Shown: one piece after another, positions 48,325 through 57,140 of the stretch
Position numbering within the stretch: the first letter of the stretch is position 1
Layout of the letters: each line of letters starts with the position of its first letter
From: Anoxybacillus tepidamans PS2
Lineage (GTDB): Bacteria; Bacillota; Bacilli; Bacillales; Anoxybacillaceae
Assembly: GCF_000620165.1 (NCBI RefSeq)
Contig: NZ_KK211085.1
Coordinates: 62,001-126,000 of the forward strand
DNA: 64,000 nucleotides
Direction of reading: 5' to 3'
Program-made: the position numbers and the translations under genes
The notes under the pieces: generated by a model
What the model saw: only the letters and a program-made list of their open reading frames with translations
Database searches by the model: none
Told to the model about the DNA's origin: nothing

Positions 48325-49407
48325 TCATGCATACGGTCTTTTTTGATAAAAAAAGTTAGGCGAAACGATCGTATTATCATAAAATTTGTGAAAAATATGC
48401 GTCGTCGCTGGTGAAACAGGGGGAATGAGCCATGTCCAATCGCCAGTCACATGGCGGCATGCTTCTTGTTCTTTTTGTTCAAACAATTTGAACTGCTGTG
48501 CGGCGGTATGATGATCGACGATGCTGACCCCTGCTTTTTTATAGGAATAAAGCACCGCAATATTTAGTTCGATAAGAGCTTTATCTTTCCAAAGCGTCGC
48601 GTTTGTGCTTCTATCAAGCCCCATACAAGAAGCCACTTTTGGAAGCATGTTGTAGCGATCAGCATCCGCGAAATTGCGCGCGCCGATCTCCGTTTCCATA
48701 TACCATCCGTTGAACGGTGCGGCCATGTAGCGAATACCCCCGATTTCAAGACACATATCCGAAATAATAGGAACAGCATACCATTTAAGCCCTAAATCTT
48801 GAAACCAGGCGAATTCTGGATGTTCAATTGGCACTTCCAACACAAGTCCTTCTGGAATTTCAACCCATTTCGGTTTCTTTCCCTGCAATTGAACAACGAG
48901 AGGCAGCACATCAAAATGCGTTCGTGCTCCCCTCCACCCCATTTGCTCGCACGCTTTCGTGAATGCGACCGAAGAAGAATCGCCAATGACCCCATGTTCC
49001 GTTTCATAGCCGGCGTAACGAATGAGCTGATGGTTCCAGATGCGCACATCACCATCCGGTTTAAATACTGTAATTGCAGGACGAATTTTTCCGCCGTTTG
49101 TTGCAAATTCAAGATGATGAAATAAATGTGTGGCAATCTCTTCTTCCGTCTCAGCCTGTCTTGCATCAAAAACGTGCAACGTCTGCCAAAACAAGCGCCC
49201 AATGCAACGGTTGCTGTTGCGCCACGCCATCCTAGCGCCGTGCTCCAATTCCTCATAAGTGTGGGTATACGTCCCCGTCCGCTCAATAGCTTGGCGAACT
49301 TCCTGCAAACGCTCCTTTATCTTTTCATCGCTTTTTTCTAATTCTTTATAGCACGTCCAAATAAACCGCTCTGCCTCGTTCCATAGCCATCCTTGATTAC
49401 GTAACAT
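48325..49407 (-). CDS. nos: Nitric oxide synthase oxygenase (bacterial NOS)
   Basis: Makes NO from L-arginine through N-hydroxyarginine with heme and tetrahydrofolate-type cofactor. It has 360 residues and lacks a reductase domain, as in Bacillus. The heme thiolate is Cys68 in [14 protein letters not shown]. Substrate-site segments include [18 protein letters not shown] with the Arg-binding Glu, and the C-terminal [17 protein letters not shown]. The electrons come from general flavodoxin or ferredoxin reductases. It follows no other NO gene. The N-terminus is at ATG 49407 after a ribosome binding site reading GAGGGATAA. Confidence 0.95.
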   Translation of the reverse strand: MLRNQGWLWNEAERFIWTCYKELEKSDEKIKERLQEVRQAIERTGTYTHTYEELEHGARMAWRNSNRCIGRLFWQTLHVFDARQAETEEEIATHLFHHLEFATNGGKIRPAITVFKPDGDVRIWNHQLIRYAGYETEHGVIGDSSSVAFTKACEQMGWRGARTHFDVLPLVVQLQGKKPKWVEIPEGLVLEVPIEHPEFAWFQDLGLKWYAVPIISDMCLEIGGIRYMAAPFNGWYMETEIGARNFADADRYNMLPKVASCMGLDRSTNATLWKDKALIELNIAVLYSYKKAGVSIVDHHTAAQQFKLFEQKEQEACRHVTGDWTWLIPPVSPATTHIFHKFYDNTIVSPNFFYQKRPYA

Positions 49408-49454
49408 TTATCCCTCAGTTTCCTCTTCATAATTTTCATCAACGCCATTGTATC

Positions 49455-49486
49455 AAAAAAACAGGTCCCGTATCCGAGACCTGTTT
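49455..49486 (-). terminator. Terminator of the permease gene
   Basis: AAACAGGTC and GACCTGTTT with a 10-nt loop, followed by T6 on the minus strand. It lies between the permease stop and nos. Confidence 0.85.
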
Positions 49487-49492
49487 CATTGT

Positions 49493-50905
49493 TCACATTT
49501 TCTCCATATTCGTTACTGCAGTGGGCGATTGCTGTGCTGTCCGGTGTTTTGCCACAAGATGATAGTAAATATAGCAAGCGATCATAAATGGAATACCGCA
49601 ATAAAGCGCCATGCGCTGATCCGGAATAAAAGCAAGACTGATAATTACCACGACGTTAAGCGTCAATGCCAAAAGAGGCACAAAAGGATAAAGAGGCGTT
49701 TTATATTTTAAATCATTTACATTTCCGCCTTGTTTTAAAAACTCTTTTCGCGCCAAATAGTTAGATAGTGCAATCGACGCCCATACCGTCACCGCTCCAA
49801 ATCCAGCGATAGAAAGAAGCCACAAATATACAGTGTCCTCCGCATAAATGCCGCATAATAAAGAGAGGCATCCGATTAGCATGCTGGCAATGAGAGCATT
49901 AATTGGCACGCCATTTTTCGAAAGTTTTCCGAATAACGGGCTGACCATTCCTTGGCGGGACATCGACCAAAGCACGCGAGAGGTCGCATATAGGCCGGAA
50001 TTGGCAACAGATAGTACCGCGGTAATAATAACAAAGTTGACAATGTCAGCAGCGTAAGGGATACCGATGCTGTCAAATACTACAACAAACGGACTTTCCA
50101 CTAGCCCCGCTTTTTCCCACGGGAATAGCCCTGCCAGAACAAAAATCGCTAACACGAAAAAGATTAAAATGCGCCATACTGTATTATTAATCGCTTTCGG
50201 TACCGTTTTTTCTGGGTTTTCACTCTCACCTGCTGCCACCCCAACAAGCTCCGTTCCTTGGAACGAGAAGTTAACCCCTATCATCGTCACTAAAATCGCA
50301 GCAAAACCATTTGGGAACAATCCGCCGTGATCCGTAAAGTTAGAAAACATTGGTGCCGGCTTGCCGCCTTTCATTTCAAGTAAACCGAACATTGCCGCAC
50401 CGCCTAATATGATAAAGGCGATAATAGTAATGACTTTAATGCTCGAAAACCAAAACTCTACTTCCGCAAAGCTTCGCGATGAAAGAGCGTTAATAGAAAA
50501 CAAGATAACAGCAAATACGACGCACCAAATCCAAGAAGGTACATCCGGAAACCAACGTTTCATTAAAATACTAACGGTCAAAAGTTCCAGTCCGACCGTT
50601 ACAGACCAGTTTAACCAAGATAACCAACCGATCACATAACCAGCAGAAGGTGAAATATATTTTGTCGCATACGTTTGATAAGAACCTGCATCAGGAAAGG
50701 AGACTGCTAGTTCTCCAAGACAAAGCATTGTTAAATACATAACAAGCCCGCCGAACAAATACGCCACAATCGCCCCGCCTGGACCTGCTTCATGAATCGT
50801 ATATCCTGAACCTAAAAACAATCCTGTTCCGATCACCCCTCCAAGAGCAATCATAAATAAATGCCTGCTCTTGAGCTCTCGCTTCAATTCTGGTGTCGAG
50901 TGCAT
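49493..50905 (-). CDS. Amino-acid permease (APC/AAT family)
   Basis: A 470-residue transporter with twelve predicted TM segments. The N-terminal motif is LKSRHLFMIALGGVIGTGLFLGSG with the unwound TM1 GxIGTGLF. ELAVSFPDAGSYQTYATKYIS is also typical, as is NFSFQGTELVGVAAGESENPEK. It is nearest RocE/YbxG-type permeases, which carry arginine, proline or related solutes by proton symport. The exact substrate is not readable. A cre-like box lies upstream, so carbon catabolite control is likely. Arginine supply to the neighbouring NOS is possible but unproved. Confidence 0.82.
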   Translation of the reverse strand: MHSTPELKRELKSRHLFMIALGGVIGTGLFLGSGYTIHEAGPGGAIVAYLFGGLVMYLTMLCLGELAVSFPDAGSYQTYATKYISPSAGYVIGWLSWLNWSVTVGLELLTVSILMKRWFPDVPSWIWCVVFAVILFSINALSSRSFAEVEFWFSSIKVITIIAFIILGGAAMFGLLEMKGGKPAPMFSNFTDHGGLFPNGFAAILVTMIGVNFSFQGTELVGVAAGESENPEKTVPKAINNTVWRILIFFVLAIFVLAGLFPWEKAGLVESPFVVVFDSIGIPYAADIVNFVIITAVLSVANSGLYATSRVLWSMSRQGMVSPLFGKLSKNGVPINALIASMLIGCLSLLCGIYAEDTVYLWLLSIAGFGAVTVWASIALSNYLARKEFLKQGGNVNDLKYKTPLYPFVPLLALTLNVVVIISLAFIPDQRMALYCGIPFMIACYIYYHLVAKHRTAQQSPTAVTNMEKM

Positions 50906-50939
50906 TGGTCAAAATCTCCCTCCATTGTCGTTGATTTTA

Positions 50940-50953
50940 TGTAAGCGCTTTAT
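50940..50953 (-). promoter_or_regulatory. cre-like (CcpA) site before the permease gene
   Basis: TGTAAGCGCTTTAT is close to the consensus TGWAARCGYTWNCW, differing at the last positions, and has a near-palindromic core. It lies 35 bp before the start codon. Confidence 0.55.
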
Positions 50954-51168
50954 ATTCTCCCGACTAAAAACTATGTTTTCCACTCCCTTTCAGCCAACGA
51001 GCAAGAATATTTTTAGTTATTGTAATATTAACATTAAACAAAATAAAAACGCAAAATAATTTTTACTAGAATATTTAATAATATAAATTTATATTTATTT
51101 ATTGTCAAATGATTTTATTTTAAGAAAATTTATTTATAAACGAATATATTTTCTTTATATTGAATTTA
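50954..51168. other. AT-rich permease promoter region
   Basis: Very AT-rich upstream region without a supported ORF. Several -10-like TATAAT variants occur, and none can be singled out. Confidence 0.4.
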
Positions 51169-51169
51169 T

Positions 51170-51222
51170 ATAAAAATACCCATCCTGTCCTTCTTTTGTA
51201 ATACTAAAGGGACCGAATGGGT
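51170..51222 (-). terminator. Terminator of the DUF962 gene
   Basis: ACCCATTCGGTCCC pairs with GGACAGGATGGGT on the minus strand, followed by ATTTTTATA. It lies about 100 bp after the stop. Confidence 0.6.
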
Positions 51223-51327
51223 TTCACTATATCCCATAAATTCACATTGAATAATCAACCATTGGCGAATGTAACTTTTATACCATCCCAACATTACATG
51301 TTTGCATATTTATCAGTTTGTAATTTA

Positions 51328-51648
51328 TTAACCTTCTTGTCTTTCCCTCTCTTTTTGTAATTGACCAAGCAGCATAAGCCGGTACATGCGAAAATCCGCG
51401 CGCAGCGACCAAAATGGATGACCGAACGTGGCAGGTTTGTTTCCTTCGATAAAGAAATGACTGAACCATGCAAAAGAGTAAGCCACAACTGGTGCGGCGA
51501 GCAACCACCAAGCGTTGAGCGTTATGAGTGCCGTTATCAGAAAAACAAATACAAAGCTGGTGCCGACAAAATGCCAAATTCGCGTCGCCCGTTTACGATG
51601 TTGCGCCAAGTAAAACCGCCAAAACTCTTCATAGTTTTTAAACTCCAC
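51328..51648 (-). CDS. DUF962 / Mpo1-like membrane protein
   Basis: A 106-residue protein with two or three TM helices and the DUF962 signature: FWRFYLAQHRKRATRIWHFVGTS at the N-terminus and WFSHFFIEGNKPATFGHPFWSL. The conserved His residues (QHRK, WHFVG, SHFFIE, GHP) are the probable iron ligands. Yeast Mpo1 of this family is an Fe-dependent dioxygenase in 2-hydroxy fatty-acid alpha-oxidation. The bacterial role is not established. AAAAAGTGGAG lies before the ATG. Confidence 0.8.
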   Translation of the reverse strand: MEFKNYEEFWRFYLAQHRKRATRIWHFVGTSFVFVFLITALITLNAWWLLAAPVVAYSFAWFSHFFIEGNKPATFGHPFWSLRADFRMYRLMLLGQLQKERERQEG

Positions 51649-51724
51649 TTTTTATCCCCCCTTCTTTAAATACAACAAATTTCTTTCCCATTTTATTTTT
51701 TCCTGTTGTTATGTATCACCTTTC

Positions 51725-51769
51725 AAAAAAATAGAGCGGCTGCTCGTTTTGATGCAACGATGGCCGCTC
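51725..51769 (-). terminator. Terminator of htrA
   Basis: GAGCGGC and GCCGCTC with an intervening partly paired loop, followed by T7 on the minus strand, 46 bp after the stop. Confidence 0.75.
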
Positions 51770-51815
51770 ATTAATGCTATATATATTTAGAAGGAAGGGG
51801 GAGTTGCTCATTCGT

Positions 51816-53027
51816 TTATTGGCGCGCTTCGCGCTCGCTTAACTCTAGGGAAACAGATTTTCTTTTTCCGTCTCGTAAAATTTCCACTTGGACGCTTTCG
51901 CCTACTTTTGTTTTTGTATATAAATACTTTCGTAACTCGCTTACGTTGTTGATCTTCGTTCCATTAATAGCCACAATCACATCTTTTGCTTGAAGCCCCG
52001 CCTTAGAAGCAGGAGAAGAAGGTTCTACGGCCGTGATGACAGCTCCCTTTGTTTCGTTTTCCGGCAAGCCGAGCTGCTCAAACCGTACTTCCGATGGAAT
52101 TTCGCTTAAATCCCGCAGCTCAACACCAAGATATGGCCGTTTGATTTTTCCATATTCCATCAACTGTTCGATAATTGGTTTTACATATTGGCTCGGAATC
52201 GCAAACCCTAATCCTTCCACCCCTTCTTGGGCAATTTTTAAACTGTTAATGCCAATGACTTGTCCTGCGCTGTTAATAAGCGCTCCGCCACTGTTTCCAG
52301 GGTTGATCGCAGCATCCGTTTGAATAACATTTAATTCCCATTCACCTGCTGATGTAGAAACAGGGATCGTTCGTTTTCCGCTGACAATTCCCTCCGTTAC
52401 TGTTCTAGATAAATCCAGTCCTAGCGGGTTCCCGATCGCCGCCACCTGCTCCCCGATGCGCAACGTTGACGAGTCACCAAAAGTAGCGACTTTTTTTACG
52501 TTCTTCCCGTCAATTTTTAATACGGCTAAATCGGTCAACGGATCCGTGCCAACGATCGTCGCTTCAACCTGTTTGCCGTCTGAAAGCGACACTTTCACTT
52601 TATTGGCTCCTTCGACGACATGGTTGTTTGTCACAATGTACGCCGTATTTCCATCCTTTTTGAAAATCACGCCTGAACCTGTTCCCGCTTCCTGATCTTC
52701 TGAAGAGCCCGAGAAAATATCTGTTTGTCTTTGAATATTAATAACTCCAACGACAGCATCCGCTACATTTTCAATAGCTCGAACCATATTATTCGGCGCG
52801 CTGGACGTTGGTTGAAGCGGCAACGCATTTGTCGTCGTCTCCTGTTGTGAGGTAGCCGCTTCTTTGCTCGCTTCCTTTTGCGTATGAATCCCAAACACCG
52901 GTGCCATATAAAGGGTCACCGCACTTCCTAATACGGCTCCAATGATGGAAGCCGATAAAAACGGGAAAAATCCTCTTTTTTTCCGTGGGACATTTGTGCC
53001 CATATATTCAAACTCCTGCATGCTCAT
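51816..53027 (-). CDS. HtrA/DegP-type membrane-anchored serine protease
   Basis: Quality-control protease of the cell surface. It has 403 residues. A short cytoplasmic N-terminus (RKKRGFFPF) is followed by one TM (about 24-44) and a protease domain with His in VTNNHVVEG, Asp in DPLTDLAVLKI and Ser in NPGNSGGALIN (about 136, 166 and 246). A single PDZ domain follows (KGAVITAVEPSSPASKAGL, VIVAINGTKI). It is one of the HtrA/HtrB/YycK group; which one is not clear. ATG 53027 has GGGAG 11 nt upstream. The promoter region carries TTTTCACC repeats, pointing to CssRS control. Confidence 0.9.
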   Translation of the reverse strand: MSMQEFEYMGTNVPRKKRGFFPFLSASIIGAVLGSAVTLYMAPVFGIHTQKEASKEAATSQQETTTNALPLQPTSSAPNNMVRAIENVADAVVGVINIQRQTDIFSGSSEDQEAGTGSGVIFKKDGNTAYIVTNNHVVEGANKVKVSLSDGKQVEATIVGTDPLTDLAVLKIDGKNVKKVATFGDSSTLRIGEQVAAIGNPLGLDLSRTVTEGIVSGKRTIPVSTSAGEWELNVIQTDAAINPGNSGGALINSAGQVIGINSLKIAQEGVEGLGFAIPSQYVKPIIEQLMEYGKIKRPYLGVELRDLSEIPSEVRFEQLGLPENETKGAVITAVEPSSPASKAGLQAKDVIVAINGTKINNVSELRKYLYTKTKVGESVQVEILRDGKRKSVSLELSEREARQ

Positions 53028-53074
53028 TACAATATTCACTCCCTTGCTGTTTATTTTCGTTTTTAGCTAGCTTT

Positions 53075-53108
53075 ATTGTAAAAACGAACGGTGAAAATAT
53101 GGTGAAAA
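53075..53108 (-). promoter_or_regulatory. htrA promoter with CssR-like direct repeats
   Basis: On the minus strand TTTTCACC (53101-53108) and TTTTCACC (53090-53097) have starts 11 bp apart, and TACAAT (53075-53080) is the likely -10. A -35 at 17 bp would read ACCATA, poor, and lies between and across the repeats, as expected for an activator-dependent promoter. Confidence 0.6.
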
Positions 53109-53157
53109 TTACAAATCAATGAATACTATTGACAAAAACGACAAGTAATATACTGAC

Positions 53158-53191
53158 AAAAGCCCTGCCGCCAAAATAGCAACAGGGCTTT
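53158..53191. terminator. Terminator downstream of the coiled-coil lipoprotein
   Basis: AAAGCCCTG (53158-53166) and CAGGGCTTT (53183-53191) with a 16-nt loop, between the lipoprotein stop and the htrA promoter. The minus-strand tail is TTTTGTC. Confidence 0.7.
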
Positions 53192-53198
53192 TTATCTG

Positions 53199-53879
53199 CT
53201 AAACCGTCCACTGATCATGCACGATGCCAACTAAATACCAGATTCCATTTCTTTTCTCAAACACTAAACGCAGGCTTCGCCAATCCATGCCATTATACTG
53301 AGAATCGATCCCCTTGAAGTGGAATTCTACGAACACAGCATTCGGATAGACTTCATGAATATTTTGCACCGTATTTCCTTTACCAATGACAATATTGTTG
53401 CCGATCATTTGCGGATTGGCAAAGTCCACGTCATAGACAAATTTGTTCAAATAATCGCGGAATGTCATCTCGATCGGTTCGCCCGATCCATCGAACGTTC
53501 CGAAACGGCGCTTTTCATTACTTTCCATCAAAGAAGGAAGATCATTCTGCTTAAACACCAAATCGCTTTCCAGATTGACATGGCCATACGGGCTAAATCG
53601 CACGCCTTTTTCCGGATCAACATATAAAGCCAATTGGTTCATATCTTTCTTTTTTAGCGCATTTACAACAGCAAGCGCCATGTCAAGCACGTTGCCTTTC
53701 ATATTTTCTTCAAAGGCCGCCGCTTTTTTCGCTAAATCGTTGTTCTCTTGCTTTAATTGATCGATCGTTCCTTTTTGTTCCGCAATTTGTTTTTTTAAAT
53801 CGTTCACTTGCGCCTCATTATTCGTGCAGCCGACGAGCAAGCCAACTGCAGCAATTGCCGATATAATGACCTTCTTCAT
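53199..53879 (-). CDS. Coiled-coil lipoprotein, 226 aa
   Basis: Lipoprotein signal peptide with lipobox LLVGC at residues about 14-18. A coiled coil follows (NDLKKQIAEQKGTIDQLKQENNDLAKK, about 27-53). The C-terminal domain is globular and beta-rich, ending WYLVGIVHDQWTV. DPEKGVRFSPYGHVNL near 95-110 recalls proteins annotated only as 'hypothetical lipoprotein' in Bacillaceae. Role unknown; it should sit outside the membrane. It lies upstream of htrA on the same strand but after its own terminator. Start ATG 53879 follows GAAGGGATGAAAGCAA. Confidence 0.72.
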   Translation of the reverse strand: MKKVIISAIAAVGLLVGCTNNEAQVNDLKKQIAEQKGTIDQLKQENNDLAKKAAAFEENMKGNVLDMALAVVNALKKKDMNQLALYVDPEKGVRFSPYGHVNLESDLVFKQNDLPSLMESNEKRRFGTFDGSGEPIEMTFRDYLNKFVYDVDFANPQMIGNNIVIGKGNTVQNIHEVYPNAVFVEFHFKGIDSQYNGMDWRSLRLVFEKRNGIWYLVGIVHDQWTV

Positions 53880-53975
53880 TTGCTTTCATCCCTTCCTTCG
53901 ATACGCGGTATCGAAAACGTTTCTTTTCTATGGTATATTCAAATTAATCTTATTCAAAACCAAGGAGCTGCCAAT

Positions 53976-54347
53976 ATGCCAAAATTCTCTCCCCGCTCGT
54001 ATTGGATCAATGGAATGGTTTTCCTCATATTGTTCATTATGCTCGTAATCTCTCGTTTTATGCTCGGTGCACCGCTGACATGGAAAAATATCAACGGGTT
54101 TCTTCTTGTTTCAGCCCTATTGGCGCTTGCCACAGGAGTTGGACCCATTGCCCGCAGAACGCTCTACCTCACCGTAGTGCTCTCTTTTTATTTCTTCGCT
54201 ATTGTTGATCTGCTGTATATTTCATGGATGAAAGCAAATGACGGATGGAGCGATTTAACAAGCTTCTTCTCTTTTCTTACCATTTGCCTAATCGGTATCG
54301 CAGTTGGATTGGTTGCTCAACTACTGCAGTGGCGGATGAAAAAATGA
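53976..54347 (+). CDS. Small four-helix membrane protein
   Basis: A 123-residue protein with about four TM helices (residues about 13-30, 40-55, 60-82 and 98-116) and short basic ends (PKFSPRSYW, QWRMKK). No motif is recognised. CCAAGGAGCTGCC supports ATG 53976; in-frame codons further upstream lie within the divergent lipoprotein gene. GGTATATTC near 53932 is a weak -10-like site. Function is unknown. Confidence 0.65.
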   Translation: MPKFSPRSYWINGMVFLILFIMLVISRFMLGAPLTWKNINGFLLVSALLALATGVGPIARRTLYLTVVLSFYFFAIVDLLYISWMKANDGWSDLTSFFSFLTICLIGIAVGLVAQLLQWRMKK

Positions 54348-54360
54348 TATTCTTTCCACT

Positions 54361-54852
54361 CTACGAATTCTCAAGCTTCTCCTTAAGTTCGCGAATTTGT
54401 TCAAGATGGCGCTTTTCATGGAGACCGACAACGGCAATCCACTGCGCCAAGCTTATGCGCCCAAACACGGGATGCGGATATGATCTCTGCTGTAAATCAT
54501 CTGGGCTGGCTGCTTCAACAATTTTGGTGAGTGTTTGCCGGGACTGAAGCAGCTTTTCTTTCATTTCATCCAATGTTTTAAAAACCTCGCTAGGAGCAAC
54601 CAGCGATGGCGCTTCAACCTTCTGAGACCGATCCAGAACTAAATGAATCGGCTTTTCTTCGGCTGGGCGTCTTTCCTCTTTCACAAGTACATCCGCCATC
54701 ATCTCTGCCACAAATTTTTCTGTTAGATGCAAATGCTCAAGCACTTCCGCGATCGTCCAACTTCCCTCTTGCACTCGTTCATTGAGCTGCTCATCGGATA
54801 AATCGCTTACCATTTGCAGCAACTCTTCGCGAATCATTCGATTATTCCCCAT
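54361..54852 (-). CDS. DinB-like metal-binding protein
   Basis: A 163-residue four-helix protein of the DinB/YfiT superfamily. Likely metal-binding His are in AEVLEHLHLTEKFV near 41 and in VGLHEKRHLEQI near 147. Superfamily members include thiol-S-transferases that use bacillithiol, so with bshB2 in the window this is an attractive but unproved role. ATG 54852 has AAAAGGAGAGCGCG upstream; an earlier frame start is not supported. It is convergent with the four-helix membrane protein gene. Confidence 0.78.
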   Translation of the reverse strand: MGNNRMIREELLQMVSDLSDEQLNERVQEGSWTIAEVLEHLHLTEKFVAEMMADVLVKEERRPAEEKPIHLVLDRSQKVEAPSLVAPSEVFKTLDEMKEKLLQSRQTLTKIVEAASPDDLQQRSYPHPVFGRISLAQWIAVVGLHEKRHLEQIRELKEKLENS

Positions 54853-55060
54853 CGCGCTCTCCTTTTGTCCCAAATCCATATCCAAGCCCCCTTCATCGTG
54901 TCAACTTGATAATATTATGTTCTCTTTGTCAGTGGGTCTTTCCTTCCCATCTAATGAACGATCGTGCAACAGACTAAACCGACAAAAAATTGATCGACAA
55001 CCCCCATAAACGAAACAATACACACGAATAAATATAGAAAAACAGAATGGAGGAAGGCTT

Positions 55061-56077
55061 ATGAGCAACCGCGATTGGTATTTTGACAACGCGAAATGCG
55101 TGTTAATACTTCTCGTCTTGCTTGGCCATTTTCTCCGTCCTTACATTGACAAAGAATTAGTTGTGCATAGCTTGTACGTCTGGATTTTCTTTTTCCATAT
55201 GCCAGCGTTCATCTTTATTTCCGGTTATTTTGCCAAAGGCTTTCGCCGACATGGATACTTCAAAAAAATCAGCAAGAAGCTCCTGCTTCCTTACGTTGTT
55301 TTCCAACTACTATATTCGATCTACTATACTTTTTTGTACGATAAGAGTCAATGGAACATCGATATATTCACTCCGCAATGGAGTTTGTGGTTTTTACTAA
55401 GCTTATTCAGCTGGAATGTATTATTAAAAATATTTGTCCGAATCCCCAAACAGCTCTCCTTGATTTTAGCGTTATTGCTTGGTGTCGGCGCGGGAATGGT
55501 AGAGGCGGAGAAATGGTTAAGTTTATCAAGAACATTTACGTTTTTCCCATTTTTTCTGCTCGGCTTTTATTTAAAGAGAAGACATATTGAAATATTATTT
55601 TCCTGGCCCGTCCGATTATTTTCATTGATCTGTCTAGCCAGCATGTTCATTTTAATCTATTTCTACTTTCCTGATTTGCCGCAAGAATGGCTATATGGCT
55701 CTAAATCTTACACAACATTAGGAGTTCATGAAGAAATAGGGGCAGTTGGGCGGCTTGTGATTTACGGAATCAGTACGTTAATGGCATTCAGCTTCATGGC
55801 GCTTATTCCTAATCGGCGTCTGCCTATTTCTAAATTCGGAACAAGAACGTTCTATATTTATATTCTCCACGGGTTTATTTTAAAATATTTGCACAGTACC
55901 TCGTTTCCAACCTTTATCATGGATACTAACGGGTACCCGCTGCTCTTGTTTATATCACTAGGCGTCATGTTATTGCTGGGAAGCAAACCGATTATACACG
56001 TTGTACGCCCATTGGTTGAGTGGCGTCTCCCCAGACAGGAACAACGTTCGTCCTCTCAGCAAAGCTCCTCAACATAG
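55061..56077 (+). CDS. Membrane acyltransferase (acyltransferase-3, YkrP/YfiQ type)
   Basis: A 338-residue integral membrane protein with about ten TM helices. It starts SNRDWYFDNAKCVLILLVLLGHFLRP and contains FFFHMPAFIFISGYFAKGF, both hallmarks of acyltransferase-3 enzymes near fucose-4-O-acetylase, where the His in LGH is important. These enzymes O-acetylate sugars of surface glycans or secondary polymers. The acceptor is not known here. GGAGGAAGGCTT precedes the ATG. The C-terminus is Ser/Gln-rich (RQEQRSSSQQSSST). A solitary kinase follows after repeat remnants. Confidence 0.85.
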   Translation: MSNRDWYFDNAKCVLILLVLLGHFLRPYIDKELVVHSLYVWIFFFHMPAFIFISGYFAKGFRRHGYFKKISKKLLLPYVVFQLLYSIYYTFLYDKSQWNIDIFTPQWSLWFLLSLFSWNVLLKIFVRIPKQLSLILALLLGVGAGMVEAEKWLSLSRTFTFFPFFLLGFYLKRRHIEILFSWPVRLFSLICLASMFILIYFYFPDLPQEWLYGSKSYTTLGVHEEIGAVGRLVIYGISTLMAFSFMALIPNRRLPISKFGTRTFYIYILHGFILKYLHSTSFPTFIMDTNGYPLLLFISLGVMLLLGSKPIIHVVRPLVEWRLPRQEQRSSSQQSSST

Positions 56078-56126
56078 AGGCGAGAATCGATTGACGGTTC
56101 TCGCCCTCCTTTGCCAATGAAAGGCT

Positions 56127-56300
56127 ACAATGAACCTTTCCTACCTACACACGTTGTTTCAAGATGGAGACTTCTCGATGTGTAAAACGAAATGCATTGA
56201 TATATACGGTTATCCGTTTCAAAACGTTACCACTTTGCATTTAATATAAATGAACCTCTCCTACACTAGGCTTTAAAGTTGTCGAGGAATCCTAGGTTAA
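56127..56300. repeat. Two repeat copies related to the 30.7-kb IS-like end
   Basis: AATGAACCTTTCCTACCTACAC (first copy near 56129-56146) and ATGAACCTCTCCTACACT (second near 56250-56266) match AATGAACCTCTCCCACCTACA at 30.7 kb. The first copy continues to GATGGAGACTTCTCGATGTG, matching GTGGGAGACTTCTCGGTGAA there. The second leads into CCTAGG-type short repeats. No transposase is left. They probably mark old insertion or deletion events. Confidence 0.5.
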
Positions 56301-56321
56301 TATGTAAAAATTTAGATAAGA

Positions 56322-57140
56322 ATGGTGTTGAAAGTGGAAATAACAAAACAACAAAAGTCTCCCGTGAAGTTTATACAAACATTAAGAGGCGGGACTGCAC
56401 ACGTGCTTCTTTTTAGCGACGGGAATAAATATGTAGTCAAATGGAACGGTGTTGCAAAAAAGAGGGAAAAAGAAGTCATCAATGAATACGTAGCTGCCCA
56501 ATTAGCAAAGCTCCTTTCGCTTCCTGTTCCCCCTTTCGAACTTGTATATATCCCCGCTGAATTTATTGACAATACCCCAGAACTGCACTCAAAAAAATAC
56601 GAGTTTTGTCCAGGCTGCCATTATGCTTGTTTGTTTATTGAAAACAGCAGCGAATTGCGTAAACTTAAGCCCCTCCCGTCTCAAACAGAAATTCAAAATA
56701 GCGAAATACTTGCTAGAATGCTCGTTTTCGATCAATGGATCAACAATACAGATCGAACGATGAGCAATGTACTTCTAGAGCGTCTAAGTGATGGAAACTT
56801 TTATGTCCATATGATTGACCACGGAAAATGTTTTCTAGGAGGATACAACTGGTCAGCCAAAACCCTTCGGAAAGACTTGAAGCATAAAACCCGCTATCAA
56901 GAAACGTATCAATGGGCATTCTCCATCATTCATGAGGAGCATTTGACATCGTTCGTGGAGATGATTGTCTCTCTCCCAAACGAATCCATTTACGAAGCGG
57001 TACAATCCATCCCTAAAGAATGGGCTGTCACAAAAGAGGAAAGCGAAGCGCTATACCAATTTCTTGTTAAACAAAAAACGCATTTACCGACGATCATAAC
57101 CTATTTAATCTCTCAATATAAAGGCAAATCGAAAAAATAA
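56322..57140 (+). CDS. HipA-like kinase without a visible HipB partner
   Basis: A 272-residue protein of the HipA/PI3K-like kinase fold. N-terminal HVLLFSDGNKYVVKWNG supplies the nucleotide-binding beta sheet and Lys. Catalytic and metal-binding segments are FDQWINNTDRTMSNVLL (compare HipA NxDRxxxN) and HMIDHGKCF. HipA phosphorylates glutamyl-tRNA synthetase; single HipA-type kinases without HipB are also known, with other targets. No helix-turn-helix partner lies on either side. The ATG at 56322 has only a weak ribosome binding site; TTG 56328 is an alternative. It is flanked by repeat remnants, which suggests acquisition. Confidence 0.72.
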   Translation: MVLKVEITKQQKSPVKFIQTLRGGTAHVLLFSDGNKYVVKWNGVAKKREKEVINEYVAAQLAKLLSLPVPPFELVYIPAEFIDNTPELHSKKYEFCPGCHYACLFIENSSELRKLKPLPSQTEIQNSEILARMLVFDQWINNTDRTMSNVLLERLSDGNFYVHMIDHGKCFLGGYNWSAKTLRKDLKHKTRYQETYQWAFSIIHEEHLTSFVEMIVSLPNESIYEAVQSIPKEWAVTKEESEALYQFLVKQKTHLPTIITYLISQYKGKSKK

